Of a stretch of DNA of 64,000 nt, positions 10,545-24,022 are shown one piece after another. The DNA comes from Arenicola marina (lineage: Eukaryota; Annelida; Polychaeta; Arenicolidae): the NCBI GenBank assembly GCA_964019135.1, contig OZ025258.1, positions 14,787,771 to 14,851,770 of the forward strand. The letters are read 5' to 3'. Under the pieces are notes generated by a model. It was not told where the DNA came from and made no database searches. It worked only from the letters and a program-made list of their open reading frames with translations. The number at the start of each line of letters is the position of its first letter. Positions within the stretch are counted from its first letter, which is position 1. A program made the position numbers and the translations under genes.

Positions 10545-12105
10545 TGTTATTTAAATATACAAATCTTATTCTACCAGTCACATTCAATATATATGGTCAT
10601 AAGAAAGTCAATATGCAAGACACAGTACAGTGTACTGGTAAGACCACTTCCATCCCTGTTTGATATACATGCAACAGCGCATATATATATTTTATATGCA
10701 TCAAATACAGCCATGCATGAATACACGAAGCCGCAAGTGTCCAGCAATTATTGCGATGCAAGAGTATGTTTTGGTATGTTTAATAGATTGAGGATTATAG
10801 AAATTAAGGAACCATTAAGCATACATGTAACAAATACAAGTTGCAAACTGGTAAAGATAAACTTACTTCTCGTCTGGAAGATAAGCTACAGGAGACATTG
10901 CAGCTGTAGGTACTGACTGATCCTAAAATGTAAGATAAAGTAAAATTTCAATAATAATGCACACTAAAAGGCTGGCATAAAATGGCAAAGGCGAGCCCAC
11001 ATATACTTTTCTGCAAAGTTAATAATAAACTTAATTACATAGTGCAATATCTGACAGTAAGATGTACACATGACATATATTCTGTGAAACTGTTGTACAT
11101 GTCTGTAAAAGCAGTTTAACCGAAACTTTCTGATCGGGTTTATAATGGTAATCATACAAACATTGCCTAAGAAACATTGAGAATTATGTCTATAATATCA
11201 ATAGCAAAAATGTTACATGGTGCTTATATGCTATACAATATTATTATATATTCCCATTAAAAATATATATTATATCCATGCAAGAACCTGAAGTTACTCA
11301 TAGACCTATAGTAATTGATGAGTTTATGCATATACCAGATGCAGTAATTGCACAGTTGTATTATTCAGGTAAAAATAATACACATATAGCTAAGTCTTTA
11401 CAAAATAGATATAAAGGTACCAATCACACATCGAAAGGTCAGTCTGGTGAAAGTTCATAGTCAAATTCAAATCAATAAAATGAAGAAAGTGTATTTCTCC
11501 ATAGCAATTAATAACTGAATAATAAATTTTACATAAACAAGTTACACGCTATGTTCAATCAGTGTCATAAATTGGTGATTTCATGATTTATGGTTATTTA
11601 ATATAAAATTCAGTTGACAATTAATTTAACTCCTTGAGTCTGACAGTTGGCTAACAGTCTACCCAATTCCCAGTTCACGAAGATTTATTTTCCTCATTCC
11701 TACTTCACTGTGTAATGAAAAGCCCATTCACTATGAATGGAAATACCCTTTGCCCCCCGGTTATGGATAATACGGTAAGCTTACACTGGCATTCAATACA
11801 GAAAAAAAAACATCACAGGCAATTATATCCCAAGTTAATAGGGATATTAGCCAGTATAAAAATAACTCTTATTAGTAGCCCCATTGGCATTGGAATTCAA
11901 GCCAGCCATAGTATTTTATCTTTCATATAGTCTGTGCCTGCTTGAAGTGTCAGGTCAGACACTGGGCGCATTTCTTTGATAACCTGGGTATATATTCCCA
12001 AGGTGGACTGAATAAGTACATTACGCATTAGCTATTACCGCCTGACAATTATTTCACTAAGGTCTGGTGCGCCTGCATCCATTCGGTATGTACTCCATTC
12101 AAAAC
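10545..12105. other. AT-rich stretch, no supported gene, unit copy 1
   Basis: Short frames occur (for example 60 codons at 11278-11460), none with a recognisable domain. Its counterpart at 15851-17411 looks identical. Confidence 0.5.
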
Positions 12106-12889
12106 GGGTATGGGTAAACCACGAAACAGAGCAAGAATAGGTGAAACAAAGTGGTTGGTGACCGTATTGGTCGTGCGATGTTGTAAACGATGTACATGTT
12201 ATGTTACGTACATGTTATCCAATAAGGTATATCCATTAAGGAGGGGAAAACCCAAACATTTCAGAGCCGTAATGTCTTTCACCCACCGAACCCATCTGCC
12301 ATCTTGTTTGTTGATAACAATATCTGCAGTGGCGCCATCTGGCATTGCTAAATCCAAGCTAACATGTTCTTAATGAGTTTAATTCATCTATTTCTTTATG
12401 CGCCACTACGAATACACCAAATCTACATCTTACACAATCTATGCGATATTTGCGGCCTAGTAGTTGTTTGCGTCCTGAAATCTTGGGCCCGCGGAAGCCG
12501 GGTAGGGTGGGAGTGGAGTGAGGGGGATGTTAAGTAGGTTAAGGGGTTAAACGCAACAGGGGGTGTAAATGACACCTTCGCTAATCGCTGTCGTGACTGA
12601 GCGAGATGTCATGTCACATATCTAAAGCCTTTACAAGTAACCTTAATAGCACTCAGTTTTAATGTTGCAAGTATCAACTGATGTTCAAAGAGATATTGAT
12701 GTAGTAATAACACATACTTTGCTGATGGCTATGAGCGAGCCATTTCATTATATTCTCTGCCGATCGCATGCCTGCGCAGTTTACAACGTCTCACTACCGA
12801 TACCGCCAAAACGGCCACCAACCACTCCGTTTCACCTATTCTTGCTCCGTTTCGCAAAACAGAGTCCGTTTCGTGGTTTACCCATACCG
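12106..12889. mobile_element. MITE-like element with long terminal inverted repeats, unit copy 1
   Basis: The left end GGTATGGGTAAACCACG, then AGCAAGAATAGGTGAAAC and GTGGTTGGTG, reappears as reverse complement at 12818-12889. Weaker similarity continues inwards to about 110 bases. The right repeat has an extra segment of about 20 bases. There is no transposase frame, so it is a non-autonomous DNA element. A clear target-site duplication could not be fixed. The second copy is 17412-18195. Confidence 0.75.
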
Positions 12890-13727
12890 ATTTAAAACAG
12901 CACAGGACATTCTAGAGAAGATATAGCGGCTGATTGAACAGTCTTAGCTGGTTTCATTGACATTCTGCGTGCTAACCTGACCGGCATAAGAGCTTAAGTA
13001 TACTGCATGGGTGGCCTACCGGTCCTGACCCATAGAAATGTGCCCACTGCATGGTGTCTTGAGTGGTGAAATTAAAACATTGAACTGTTGAACACTTTTT
13101 TTTAGCAAGAAATACTGTTTCACTGCATGTTTTCGAATAAGCTAGAGAAAAGCAACACGCTCCTTAAAAGTTTAATTGCATCACAGTGTGGAGCCTGTCT
13201 ATCAGTGTTTACATCCCCGTTTAACAAGCTGGATCAGGGCTAGTATTCCATAGCGTGTCCGAATCCTTTGTTGTCAAAGTCTAACCACCCGGATGTGGGA
13301 ATTTGAAAGACTTTCAAAAAGTTCAAGCGTCAAGAAATGCTCAAATAACCTCAAGAGGAGTAACACATTCGTTCCAGGATAACTACGAAATGCAATGGAT
13401 GTATACAAGTGTATTCTCAGACGATTATAACTATATTTCTGTCGTTTTACTTACGATTTTAGCATAACTTTCAAACAAAGCGGTCACCAGCAGCCAGTTT
13501 AGCCAGTTTACACATCAACAGAGTTGGCCACACTATGCCATTATTATTCGAGTTATGTTTGTCAAGAGTACCGGCAGCATTATTGTCAAACAGTGAATAC
13601 CATAAATTCCAGAACTTTATGGCACATATATACATCCTATTATTTATTTGCTGAACAATAGTTTAAATAGAATATAAGGCAAAACATAGCGTACGAACCA
13701 TTTTATGCCGCATAGGCTGGCTGCGGT
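12890..13727. other. No supported gene, unit copy 1
   Basis: Nothing with a recognisable motif is seen. The counterpart is 18196-19033. Confidence 0.5.
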
Positions 13728-13800
13728 TCGAAATCTTCGAAAAAGTGCTTGGCGCGCATGCGCGGTTCGAAAAGGTTCGAAAAGGTTCGAAATCTTTAGG
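13728..13800. repeat. TTCGAA cluster at the unit end
   Basis: Five TTCGAA palindromes occur within about 70 bases, mostly in GGTTCGAAA context. That context resembles a polymerase III B-box core. The second copy is near 19034-19106. Confidence 0.6.
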
Positions 13801-13852
13801 TCGACGAATCTGTTCGGCGCAGCTAAGAAGCGGGGGCATGAAGTTCGCCCTC

Positions 13853-13957
13853 GGGGGGGGGAAAAGAAAAAAAAGAGGGAGGGGAGGGGAGGGGGGGAGA
13901 GAAGAAAAAGAGAGGAAGAGGAAGAAAAAAGGGAAAACGAGAGAAAAAAAGAGAAAA
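13853..13957. repeat. Polypurine tract, unit copy 2
   Basis: Identical by eye to 8547-8651. Confidence 0.85.
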
Positions 13958-14212
13958 CTAGCGCTCAAAAATAGAAAAAAATAAGAAGAAGCAGTAATCA
14001 CATATAACGCTTCAATATTTACTCTTCTATGGGTTTATTATATTAATTTTACGAATTAATTTACCCAGAGGCTAGCCTTTAAGTATGACAAAAAAGCAAA
14101 AATTGCCTTTACTAGTGAATGCCTATTGCATTTATTAATCCCAGTTTCAAGAAAGACAAACAACCGCATTAAGTGTGCTGGTAAGGCGATGATTTTATTA
14201 AGTAACATATAC

Positions 14213-15548
14213 CATCCACAAATGACGCTATGTAACGCTATCACGCGCTACGTACACACAAGAAAGCAAACCTGGGTACAGGAGGTCTGCCACCGTCCAC
14301 AGCTAACGCTACGTAAAGCTATCACGCGCTATGTACACCCGAGAGACCAAACCTGGGTACAGGAGGTCTGCCACCGTCCACAGATCACGCTATGTAACGC
14401 TATCACGCGCTATGTACACACAAGAAACCAAACCTGGGTACAGGAGGTCTGCCACCGTCCACAGATCACGCGATGTAACGCTATAACGCGATATGTACAT
14501 CTAAGAGACCAAACCTGGGTACAGGCGGCCTGCCACCCTCCACAGATCACGCTATGTAACGCTATCACGCGCTATGTACATTTAAGAGAACAAACCTGGG
14601 TACAGGCGGCCTGCCACTATCCACAGATCACGCTATGTAACGCTATAACGCGCTATGTACATCTAAGAGAACAAACCTGGGTACAGGCGGCCTGTTACCA
14701 TCCACAGATTACGCGATGTAACGCTATCACGCGCTATGTACATCTAAGAGACCAAACCTGGGTACAGGTGGCCTGCCACCCTCCAAAGATCACGATATGT
14801 AACGCTATCACGCGCTATGTACACACAAGAGACCAAACCTGGGTACAGGCGGTCTGCCACCTCCCACGGATAACGCTATGTAACGCTATCATGCGCTATG
14901 TACACACACGAGACTCAAATCAGGGTACAGGAGGTCTGCCACCGTCCACAGATCACGCTATGTAACGGTATCACGCGCTATGTACATCTAAGGGACCAAA
15001 CCTGGGTACAGGCGGCCTGCCACCTTCCACAGATCACGCTATGTAACGCTATAACGCGCTATGTACACACAAGAGACCAAATCAGGGTACAGGAGGTCTG
15101 CCACCATCCACAGATCACGCTATGTAACGCTACAACGCGCTACGCACATCTAAGAGACCAAACCTGGGTACAGGCGGCCTGCCACCCTCCACAAATCTTG
15201 ATATGTAACGCTATCATGCGTTATATACACACAAAAGACCAAACCTGGGTACAGGAGGTCTGCCACCATCCACAGATCACGCTATGTAACGCTGTCACGC
15301 GCTATGTACACACAAGAGACCAAACCTGAGTACAGGAGGTCTGCCACCTTCTACAGATCACGATATGTAACGCTATCACGCGTTATGTACATCTAAGGGA
15401 CCAAACCTTGGTACAGGATGTCTGCCACCTTCCACAGATCACGCTATGTAACGCTGTCACGCGCTATGTACACACAAGAGACCAAACCTGGGTACAGGAG
15501 GTCTGCCACCCTCCACAAATCTAGATATGTTACGCTATCACGCACTAT
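14213..15548. repeat. 81-bp minisatellite, about 16.5 units, copy 2
   Basis: Same unit order and variants as 8907-10242, including the frame-shifting unit. The whole array was therefore copied with the larger unit and has not changed length since. Confidence 0.9.
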
Positions 15549-15569
15549 GACCACCTCGTGGCCTTTAGA

Positions 15570-15850
15570 AGCGGAGCTGCTGCCGCGGCGGGGCCGCTGC
15601 TGCGGTGGGGCTGGTGTTCCGGCGGAGCTGCTGTTGGAGCTGCTGCTGCGGCGGGGCCGCTGCTGCGGTGGGGCTGGTGTTGCGGCGGAGCTGCTGTTGG
15701 AGCTGCTGCCGCGGCGGGGCTGCTGCGGTGGCGGAGCTGCTGGCGGAGCTGCTGCTACGGCAGAGCTGCTGGAGCTGCTGCTACGGCAGAGCTGCTGCTG
15801 CGGCGGGGCTGCTGCTGCGGCGGGGCTGGGCTGCTACTGCGGCGGAGCTG
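15570..15850. repeat. GC-rich CTG/CGG-type array, copy 2
   Basis: Identical by eye to 10264-10544. Confidence 0.8.
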
Positions 15851-17411
15851 TGTTATTTAAATATACAAATCTTATTCTACCAGTCACATTCAATATATAT
15901 GGTCATAAGAAAGTCAATATGCAAGACACAGTACAGTGTACTGGTAAGACCACTTCCATCCCTGTTTGATATACATGCAACAGCGCATATATATATTTTA
16001 TATGCATCAAATACAGCCATGCATGAATACACGAAGCCGCAAGTGTCCAGCAATTATTGCGATGCAAGAGTATGTTTTGGTATGTTTAATAGATTGAGGA
16101 TTATAGAAATTAAGGAACCATTAAGCATACATGTAACAAATACAAGTTGCAAACTGGTAAAGATAAACTTACTTCTCGTCTGGAAGATAAGCTACAGGAG
16201 ACATTGCAGCTGTAGGTACTGACTGATCCTAAAATGTAAGATAAAGTAAAATTTCAATAATAATGCACACTAAAAGGCTGGCATAAAATGGCAAAGGCGA
16301 GCCCACATATACTTTTCTGCAAAGTTAATAATAAACTTAATTACATAGTGCAATATCTGACAGTAAGATGTACACATGACATATATTCTGTGAAACTGTT
16401 GTACATGTCTGTAAAAGCAGTTTAACCGAAACTTTCTGATCGGGTTTATAATGGTAATCATACAAACATTGCCTAAGAAACATTGAGAATTATGTCTATA
16501 ATATCAATAGCAAAAATGTTACATGGTGCTTATATGCTATACAATATTATTATATATTCCCATTAAAAATATATATTATATCCATGCAAGAACCTGAAGT
16601 TACTCATAGACCTATAGTAATTGATGAGTTTATGCATATACCAGATGCAGTAATTGCACAGTTGTATTATTCAGGTAAAAATAATACACATATAGCTAAG
16701 TCTTTACAAAATAGATATAAAGGTACCAATCACACATCGAAAGGTCAGTCTGGTGAAAGTTCATAGTCAAATTCAAATCAATAAAATGAAGAAAGTGTAT
16801 TTCTCCATAGCAATTAATAACTGAATAATAAATTTTACATAAACAAGTTACACGCTATGTTCAATCAGTGTCATAAATTGGTGATTTCATGATTTATGGT
16901 TATTTAATATAAAATTCAGTTGACAATTAATTTAACTCCTTGAGTCTGACAGTTGGCTAACAGTCTACCCAATTCCCAGTTCACGAAGATTTATTTTCCT
17001 CATTCCTACTTCACTGTGTAATGAAAAGCCCATTCACTATGAATGGAAATACCCTTTGCCCCCCGGTTATGGATAATACGGTAAGCTTACACTGGCATTC
17101 AATACAGAAAAAAAAACATCACAGGCAATTATATCCCAAGTTAATAGGGATATTAGCCAGTATAAAAATAACTCTTATTAGTAGCCCCATTGGCATTGGA
17201 ATTCAAGCCAGCCATAGTATTTTATCTTTCATATAGTCTGTGCCTGCTTGAAGTGTCAGGTCAGACACTGGGCGCATTTCTTTGATAACCTGGGTATATA
17301 TTCCCAAGGTGGACTGAATAAGTACATTACGCATTAGCTATTACCGCCTGACAATTATTTCACTAAGGTCTGGTGCGCCTGCATCCATTCGGTATGTACT
17401 CCATTCAAAAC
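15851..17411. other. AT-rich stretch, no supported gene, unit copy 2
   Basis: Counterpart of 10545-12105. Nothing recognisable. Confidence 0.5.
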
Positions 17412-18195
17412 GGGTATGGGTAAACCACGAAACAGAGCAAGAATAGGTGAAACGAAGTGGTTGGTGACCGTATTGGTCGTGCGATGTTGTAAACGATGTA
17501 CATGTTATGTTACGTACATGTTATCCAATAAGGTATATCCATTAAGGAGGGGAAAACCCAAACATTTCAGAGCCGTAATGTCTTTCACCCACCGAACCCA
17601 TCTGCCATCTTGTTTGTTGATAACAATATCTGCAGTGGCGCCATCTGGCATTGCTAAATCCAAGCTAACATGTTCTTAATGAGTTTAATTCATCTATTTC
17701 TTTATGCGCCACTACGAATACACCAAATCTACATCTTACACAATCTATGCGATATTTGCGGCCTAGTAGTTGTTTGCGTCCTGAAATCTTGGGCCCGCGG
17801 AAGCCGGGTAGGGTGGGAGTGGAGTGAGGGGGATGTTAAGTAGGTTAAGGGGTTAAACGCAACAGGGGGTGTAAATGACACCTTCGCTAATCGCTGTCGT
17901 GACTGAGCGAGATGTCATGTCACATATCTAAAGCCTTTACAAGTAACCTTAATAGCACTCAGTTTTAATGTTGCAAGTATCAACTGATGTTCAAAGAGAT
18001 ATTGATGTAGTAATAACACATACTTTGCTGATGGCTATGAGCGAGCCATTTCATTATATTCTCTGCCGATCGCATGCCTGCGCAGTTTACAACGTCTCAC
18101 TACCGATACCGCCAAAACGGCCACCAACCACTCCGTTTCACCTATTCTTGCTCCGTTTCGCAAAACAGAGTCCGTTTCGTGGTTTACCCATACCG
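17412..18195. mobile_element. MITE-like element with long terminal inverted repeats, unit copy 2
   Basis: Same element as 12106-12889, with a G at 17454 where copy 1 has A. The insertion predates the 5.3-kb duplication because both units carry it at the same place. Confidence 0.75.
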
Positions 18196-19275
18196 ATTTA
18201 AAACAGCACAGGACATTCTAGAGAAGATATAGCGGCTGATTGAACAGTCTTAGCTGGTTTCATTGACATTCTGCGTGCTAACCTGACCGGCATAAGAGCT
18301 TAAGTATACTGCATGGGTGGCCTACCGGTCCTGACCCATAGAAATGTGCCCACTGCATGGTGTCTTGAGTGGTGAAATTAAAACATTGAACTGTTGAACA
18401 CTTTTTTTTAGCAAGAAATACTGTTTCACTGCATGTTTTCGAATAAGCTAGAGAAAAGCAACACGCTCCTTAAAAGTTTAATTGCATCACAGTGTGGAGC
18501 CTGTCTATCAGTGTTTACATCCCCGTTTAACAAGCTGGATCAGGGCTAGTATTCCATAGCGTGTCCGAATCCTTTGTTGTCAAAGTCTAACCACCCGGAT
18601 GTGGGAATTTGAAAGACTTTCAAAAAGTTCAAGCGTCAAGAAATGCTCAAATAACCTCAAGAGGAGTAACACATTCGTTCCAGGATAACTACGAAATGCA
18701 ATGGATGTATACAAGTGTATTCTCAGACGATTATAACTATATTTCTGTCGTTTTACTTACGATTTTAGCATAACTTTCAAACAAAGCGGTCACCAGCAGC
18801 CAGTTTAGCCAGTTTACACATCAACAGAGTTGGCCACACTATGCCATTATTATTCGAGTTATGTTTGTCAAGAGTACCGGCAGCATTATTGTCAAACAGT
18901 GAATACCATAAATTCCAAAACTTTATGGCACATATATACATCCTATTATTTATTTGCTGAACAATAGTTTAAATAGAATATAAGGCAAAACATAGCGTAC
19001 GAACCATTTTATGCCGCATAGGCTGGCTGCGGTTCGAAATCTTCGAAAAAGTGCTTGGCGCGCATGCGCGGTTCGAAAAGGTTCGAAAAGGTTCGAAATC
19101 TTTAGGTCGACGAATCTGTTCGGCGCAGCTAAGCCACATCAGCTATTCTGAAGCACTGGGTGACATGTCGGATACATGTAGATCACTTCGGTGAAGCAGT
19201 CCGGCATCACTCCCCAGCTGTGATGTAGAGGCATGGTGGCGGTGACTGCGAGGTCGATTGGGGAAAGGGTGGAGT

Positions 19276-19453
19276 GTGATATCTCGGCCCAGGCCCGGTG
19301 GATGAAAGACACCAAGCGCCTCGGGCCAAATGGGAATTTCCCTTTGGCCCCTTTGGCCTAACGTGTAAGGTGTTTGCTCGGGATGCGAAAGGTCCCCGGT
19401 TCGAAACCCGCCTCTGCGGGTTGAACTTTCGCAGTCCATTCGGGCCTGGGGCC
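19276..19453 (+). mobile_element. tRNA-like snap-back element, right copy
   Basis: Related to 8348-8516, with the B-box match GGTTCGAAACC at 19398-19408. The ends are GGCCCAGGCCCG and CGGGCCTGGGGCC, an inverted pair. It has a small duplication of CCCTTTGG relative to the left copy. Confidence 0.6.
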
Positions 19454-20840
19454 AGAAATACTACAGTTATTATTATTAGTAAGGACATATGTCACGTATT
19501 TCTTAGAAGCAGATATTTATCTCCCGACAGCTTTAACGAAATGCATTGTTATTATCGTATATCGACTGTTTTTTCGCGACATTGGTAGATATTCATCCAA
19601 TCAAACTCCGTGTTACGCCCAGGAATCATGCGCTGCGTTAACTATTATACTATGTGGTACTTGGTGAGTCGCTGTTCATATACAGTGTGTATCGTATATG
19701 TGTGGCTTCATTATATTTTAACGGCTTTAGATGACACAATTTGGTATGTTACCACGAGGTTGATCCCCATAGGATAGACAATTGATGTATTAAAGGAATA
19801 CTTCGACTAAGCCTAGAGTCTTATAAGATGGTGTTGCGCCAGTCGAACAGGGGTTATAAGCCAATGGAGGTCACTTTTAATCCAGACTCCGCCTGGCATA
19901 GCAATTGAAAGACGCGCGAATAGTCTAATTAATTGATTGAGCTTTCAATGAAGCTATATATTTTCTATAGGGGTTTCATGTCGTGCTGTTTCAATGCAAG
20001 CAGTCGCAATTATTCTCAGTTTAACGCCATAAAATAATTCGTGTGGTGTATAATACGGTATAACAAGGCATTGATTTGGCGGGCTAGCCATAATTTTATG
20101 GAATGATCACGTGACCTACTAGACCTCAGTGTAACATTGAGTGGAATGATTTTAGAATGCTATTGGATGACTATTGACGTTGGCGACGTGTCATTTAAAC
20201 CAACCACCTCCTGCTTTAATTTGTATCGTCTTAGAATTCAGATCAAATTAGATATCAACTATTGTGCAATACTGCGTCTTACTCTGGTGAAGATAATTGT
20301 CTTTTTTTCCTTTTTGTTGGATAAAACTACAAAACGTCGTTTCTGCACACTGTACTTGTAACGGCATGTATTATCACTTCCATATTGCACCTAATACATT
20401 TGTTTGCACCTTGCAATATTTTTAAACCATGATGGAAATTCCAAAAATTGTTGAAATATAATTACAGAAACGCTTACATAGCGAGGCGTCTAATTGATTA
20501 GATGGCTGAAAAAGAAATAACTAAAGTTCAGTATAAGTTGTTAAAGGATTTTGGGTTGGCATGAACCCACTATATCTGTGAGTAAATCTGTAATTAACAA
20601 ATGTGTATATGTTGTATCAGCCATGTCCCTAGCAATAAAATTATTTTGTATCAATAAAAGTACGGTTATTAATGAGTTACTTCTTGATTTCTTTAACGAG
20701 GAAACGAGTAAAGAACCACAAAGACATTCTCACCAGTCATGCGTGCAATATTTCTGTAGATGTTTCTAAGAATTGTTCTTCAAAAAAATAAAGTACAGTT
20801 AAATATGAATCGACAAAACAAATGTGTTGATTTTGACATA
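19454..20840. other. No supported gene
   Basis: Open frames stay under 75 codons and none has a recognisable motif. Confidence 0.5.
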
Positions 20841-20844
20841 TACT

Positions 20845-22990
20845 AGGGAAGGGAGGGGAATTAGGGAAGGGAGTGTCCTCGCGTTAAAGGCTGCCCTGTA
20901 TCAGAATGATGTAATGCATCACCTTTTAGGTGATTTAGACGGCCTTTGATTATTAGTCGAGTTTGAGAAGGCATTCGATACTTTAAGTTGGCAATATCTC
21001 TTTAATGTTTTAAGGACATGGTTTGGGGCAATCCTTTGTCAAATGGTGTGATATTTTGTGCAGAGATTCTTCTAGTTGTGTGTTAAATAACGGTCACCTT
21101 TCTCAATTCTTCTCTTTAGGTAGAGGGTGTAGGCAGGGGGACCCGCTTTCCTAGCTGTTGAACCTCTTGCAATGGCATTACAAAAGCACAAAGGTATACG
21201 TGGTGTAGATCTCGGAAACAAAGAACACAAGCTGGGCCAATATGCAGACGACGCATTTTTACTATTAGACGGGAGCACCGAATCACTAAGAAATACAATG
21301 GAATTACTTAATAAAGTTGGAAAATTTTCGGGATTAAAGATAAATGTCGATAAAACGATTGGGGTGTAGCTTGGACGAAAAATAATTCGAGGGAAGTTAT
21401 TTGCCCTAACCTTCCGATTAAATGGGCCAGCCAATTCACGTTGCTTGGTATACAATTTGATGTGAACCTCTCGAAAATGCCAAGCCTTAACTACGACAGG
21501 AAAATTGTGGAGATTGAGAGGTTTTATAGCATTGTAGAAGAAATGGCATTTATCCATGACAGGCAAGGTTACAGTCTTGACGACACTGGCATTACCAAAA
21601 CTTGCCCATGTTCTGTCTGTCTTATCATCACCAGACAAAAAACCCTCTGTAAGCTTAACCAAGTGATTCGCAGTTTTATATGGAAAACACACGCTAGGAT
21701 AAGTATCAACCGCCTGGCACAAATCGGTAAATATGGCGGTGTCGCTCTTACTCACGTGGAAATCTTTGCGCATGCCATGAAGATATCTTGAATCTGCAGG
21801 TTAATTTCTAGCGAAGGTTCATGGCCAGATTTATTAAGTACATTTATCTGTAATGAAAAGGTTGTATGTTGGGAATTAGATTTAAAGTCACTACGGAAAT
21901 TGATAACGTATCAAACCACTTTTGGTCAGATGCATTCAGAGCTTGGGTAAAGCCCCCAAAAAACGTGACATGCATGCCCATATGGAATACCTACTTTTTG
22001 TGCAACGATAATTTAACCAAGCGGAAGCAGGAGTTCATTGATAAAGGTATTATATATTAAAACTTAATGAATGGAAACGGTACAATTCATAGTAGGGGAG
22101 AGTTTATAGTACGATATGGATTGTAAATTAACTTCGCAGATTACTGCAGCCTTATACATTGTATCCCCCGAGATTGAAAAAGACAACTTGGTGAGGAAAT
22201 GGATATGTTAGAAGCAATGTAAACCCATAGTGTTCAATTTGTTACGCGAAATGAACGAGTTGTAAATGCGAGTTATACTATATTTATACGTGGTCTCAAG
22301 TTTAATAAGTGCAATGAAGTTAAGTGGTTCCAACACCTTAAAGAAATATATCGGAATCAGATTGGGAAAAGTACTACATGGTGCCACATACATCGACAAA
22401 AGACGAACGTACCAGTACAGGTTATTACATCGCTGCATTTCAACAAATAAGTATTTATTCCTGTGTAAAATATCTGAAACCGAACATTGCAGCTTTTGCA
22501 AAAGCGAAGTTGAATTTTTAGAACACATGTGTTGGAGTTGCCCTGTCGTACAAGCCCTTTGGCGAGACATGGACACGTGGTAATGTCTGGCGGTACATTC
22601 AGATTTGGATGCAGAAAATAGATAGAGTAACCAGATCACGTTATACTGCCAAATTGTAATGCTTGGTGTGATTAAAACTCTAAAATTCGTGAAATTGATT
22701 ACCACTTTGCTTCTCATTCTGAAACGATTCACATATTCATGTAAGTGGAGAAATTTGGTTCCAAGCGTAAAATGCGCTCTCGGGCAGATTTGGCACAATT
22801 GTCTTCTGGAAAACCACGCAAGAAACCCTACAGATAAGTGGCAGCCAATAATCCATTTGTTTATATAATACTCAGTTAAGCGGCAGCAAATAATACATAT
22901 GTTTATGTACCATTATATATTAACCTTTGATTCCTTTTCGTCTGTAAATGTACATTAATGTCTAGTGGTCAATAAAAAGAAAAGAAAAAA
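20845..22990 (+). mobile_element. Decayed L1-type LINE, 5' truncated
   Basis: Reverse-transcriptase blocks appear in order on the plus strand. They are EFEKAFDTLSW near 20965, GRGCRQGDPLS near 21120, the catalytic QYADDAFLLLDG at about 21238-21273 and SGLKINVDKT near 21330. A C-terminal cysteine/histidine segment (CSFCKSE...HMCWSC) lies at about 22490-22540. The element ends in an A-rich tail near 22975-22990. Several stops and frame changes interrupt it, and a few residues are missing after GDPLS, so it is inactive. Endonuclease and ORF1 parts are not seen. The motif set fits the L1/Tx1 type. Confidence 0.8.
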
Positions 22991-23720
22991 AGTATGATGT
23001 ACTCCCTCCAAAAAGTCCCCCTTTTTTTAGATGTAGAACGACACTGCGCTGATGGGGCCGTACGAGCATTTCTTATTGGAATGGGGTAAGGCCTGGTCGC
23101 TTTCTAATCATCATAATACTTGGTAAACCACCACCATATCTAAATATAATTATAACATATGTATATATATATATATATATATATATTATTCGTGTCGCCT
23201 CAACGGTCTAGCTGCAGTTTCGTATGTCTATCATCTAGCCCCAGCTGTAGCCATACTATCTTTCAAATAGCCCCCAAAAAAACGTGACCACCAAAATGTC
23301 TGCATTTGAAAAAAAAAGCATTTTTATACAATATGAATCTTAACATAACAGATCAGTGCAATGTTGTACGTGACCGCACCCAAAGTAAAGAATAAGGACC
23401 AATAGCACAGGAGCGAATGACAATTTCTCGAGTGTGCCATTGTGCACACGACTCCTGCGAGATCAATTCGGCATCATATCTAGTTTGAGAATTAGACAAA
23501 TTTGAAAATGAAGCCCTTCGGATTTTTGGCTATGTAGAATGGAGCATTTTCTCTACCTGTTTTACATACGAATGACCAAAGACCGGTTGTTTGCTATGTG
23601 ACAGCATAGGCGAGCGACTTGTACGTTACTAATGAATAACGTTACAACTTATGTATACCGACAAATTACGTTAAACAACGGCGGTCTAATCAATCCCACC
23701 AACATATATTGTACATATTT
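22991..23720. other. No supported gene; contains a TA repeat
   Basis: A TA microsatellite lies at about 23159-23187. No polyadenylation signal for the minus-strand gene was identified here. Confidence 0.5.
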
Positions 23721-24022
23721 TCACCCCGTATGTGTCGTTGCCGTTGTCGGTGTCGTCGTGGTCGTGGTCGTGGTCGTCACTCCCGTACACGCCATCGTGT
23801 ACTCCACGTGATCGTTCTCCAGGGTGCGGGACTCCAGGTCGGTCTGCACATTACGGGGCTCGCAGTCCCCGGTAACGCCCTGGGTGTTGAAGCTCAGCCC
23901 CTTGCAGTCGAAGGCCGTGTTTAGACACCTCAGGAGGCAGGAATCAAAGTTGGGTTCACTGCTAAGTGCCGGGTCCAGTACATTGTCCAGGTTGTAACGA
24001 CCTTCGTAGGTGAAGACACAGT
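23721..24022 (-). CDS. Exon 5: PAN-b domain and Thr-rich C-terminus
   Basis: The acceptor CTTTGCAG is followed by CVFTYEGRYNL, then SCLLRCLNTAFDCKGLSF, GDCEPRN and EYTMACTG. These are six cysteines closely matching exon 3. A run of about 15 residues dominated by Thr ends at TGA 23721-23723. It is either the terminal exon or continues by an unidentified splice. Confidence 0.7.

Larger units (their letters stand above)
8522..13827. repeat. 5,306-bp tandem unit, copy 1
   Basis: This unit runs from AAGCGGGGGCATG to GCAGCTAAG and is followed directly by a second copy at 13828-19133. Only two differences were noticed by eye: A at 12148 against G at 17454, and G at 13612 against A at 18918. The contents are a polypurine tract, an 81-bp minisatellite, a GC-rich array, a long AT-rich tract and a MITE-like element. 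No protein gene is convincing. The near identity implies very recent duplication or an assembly overlap. Confidence 0.9.
13828..19133. repeat. 5,306-bp tandem unit, copy 2
   Basis: This is a direct repeat of 8522-13827 at a constant offset of 5,306. It ends GCAGCTAAG followed by unrelated CCACATCAGC. No insertion or deletion relative to copy 1 was noticed. Confidence 0.9.

Noticed and set aside
10112-10916. Leu/Arg/Cys-rich frames over the GC-rich array
   Set aside because: All three frames are open because of the triplet repeat; no start, splice or domain support.
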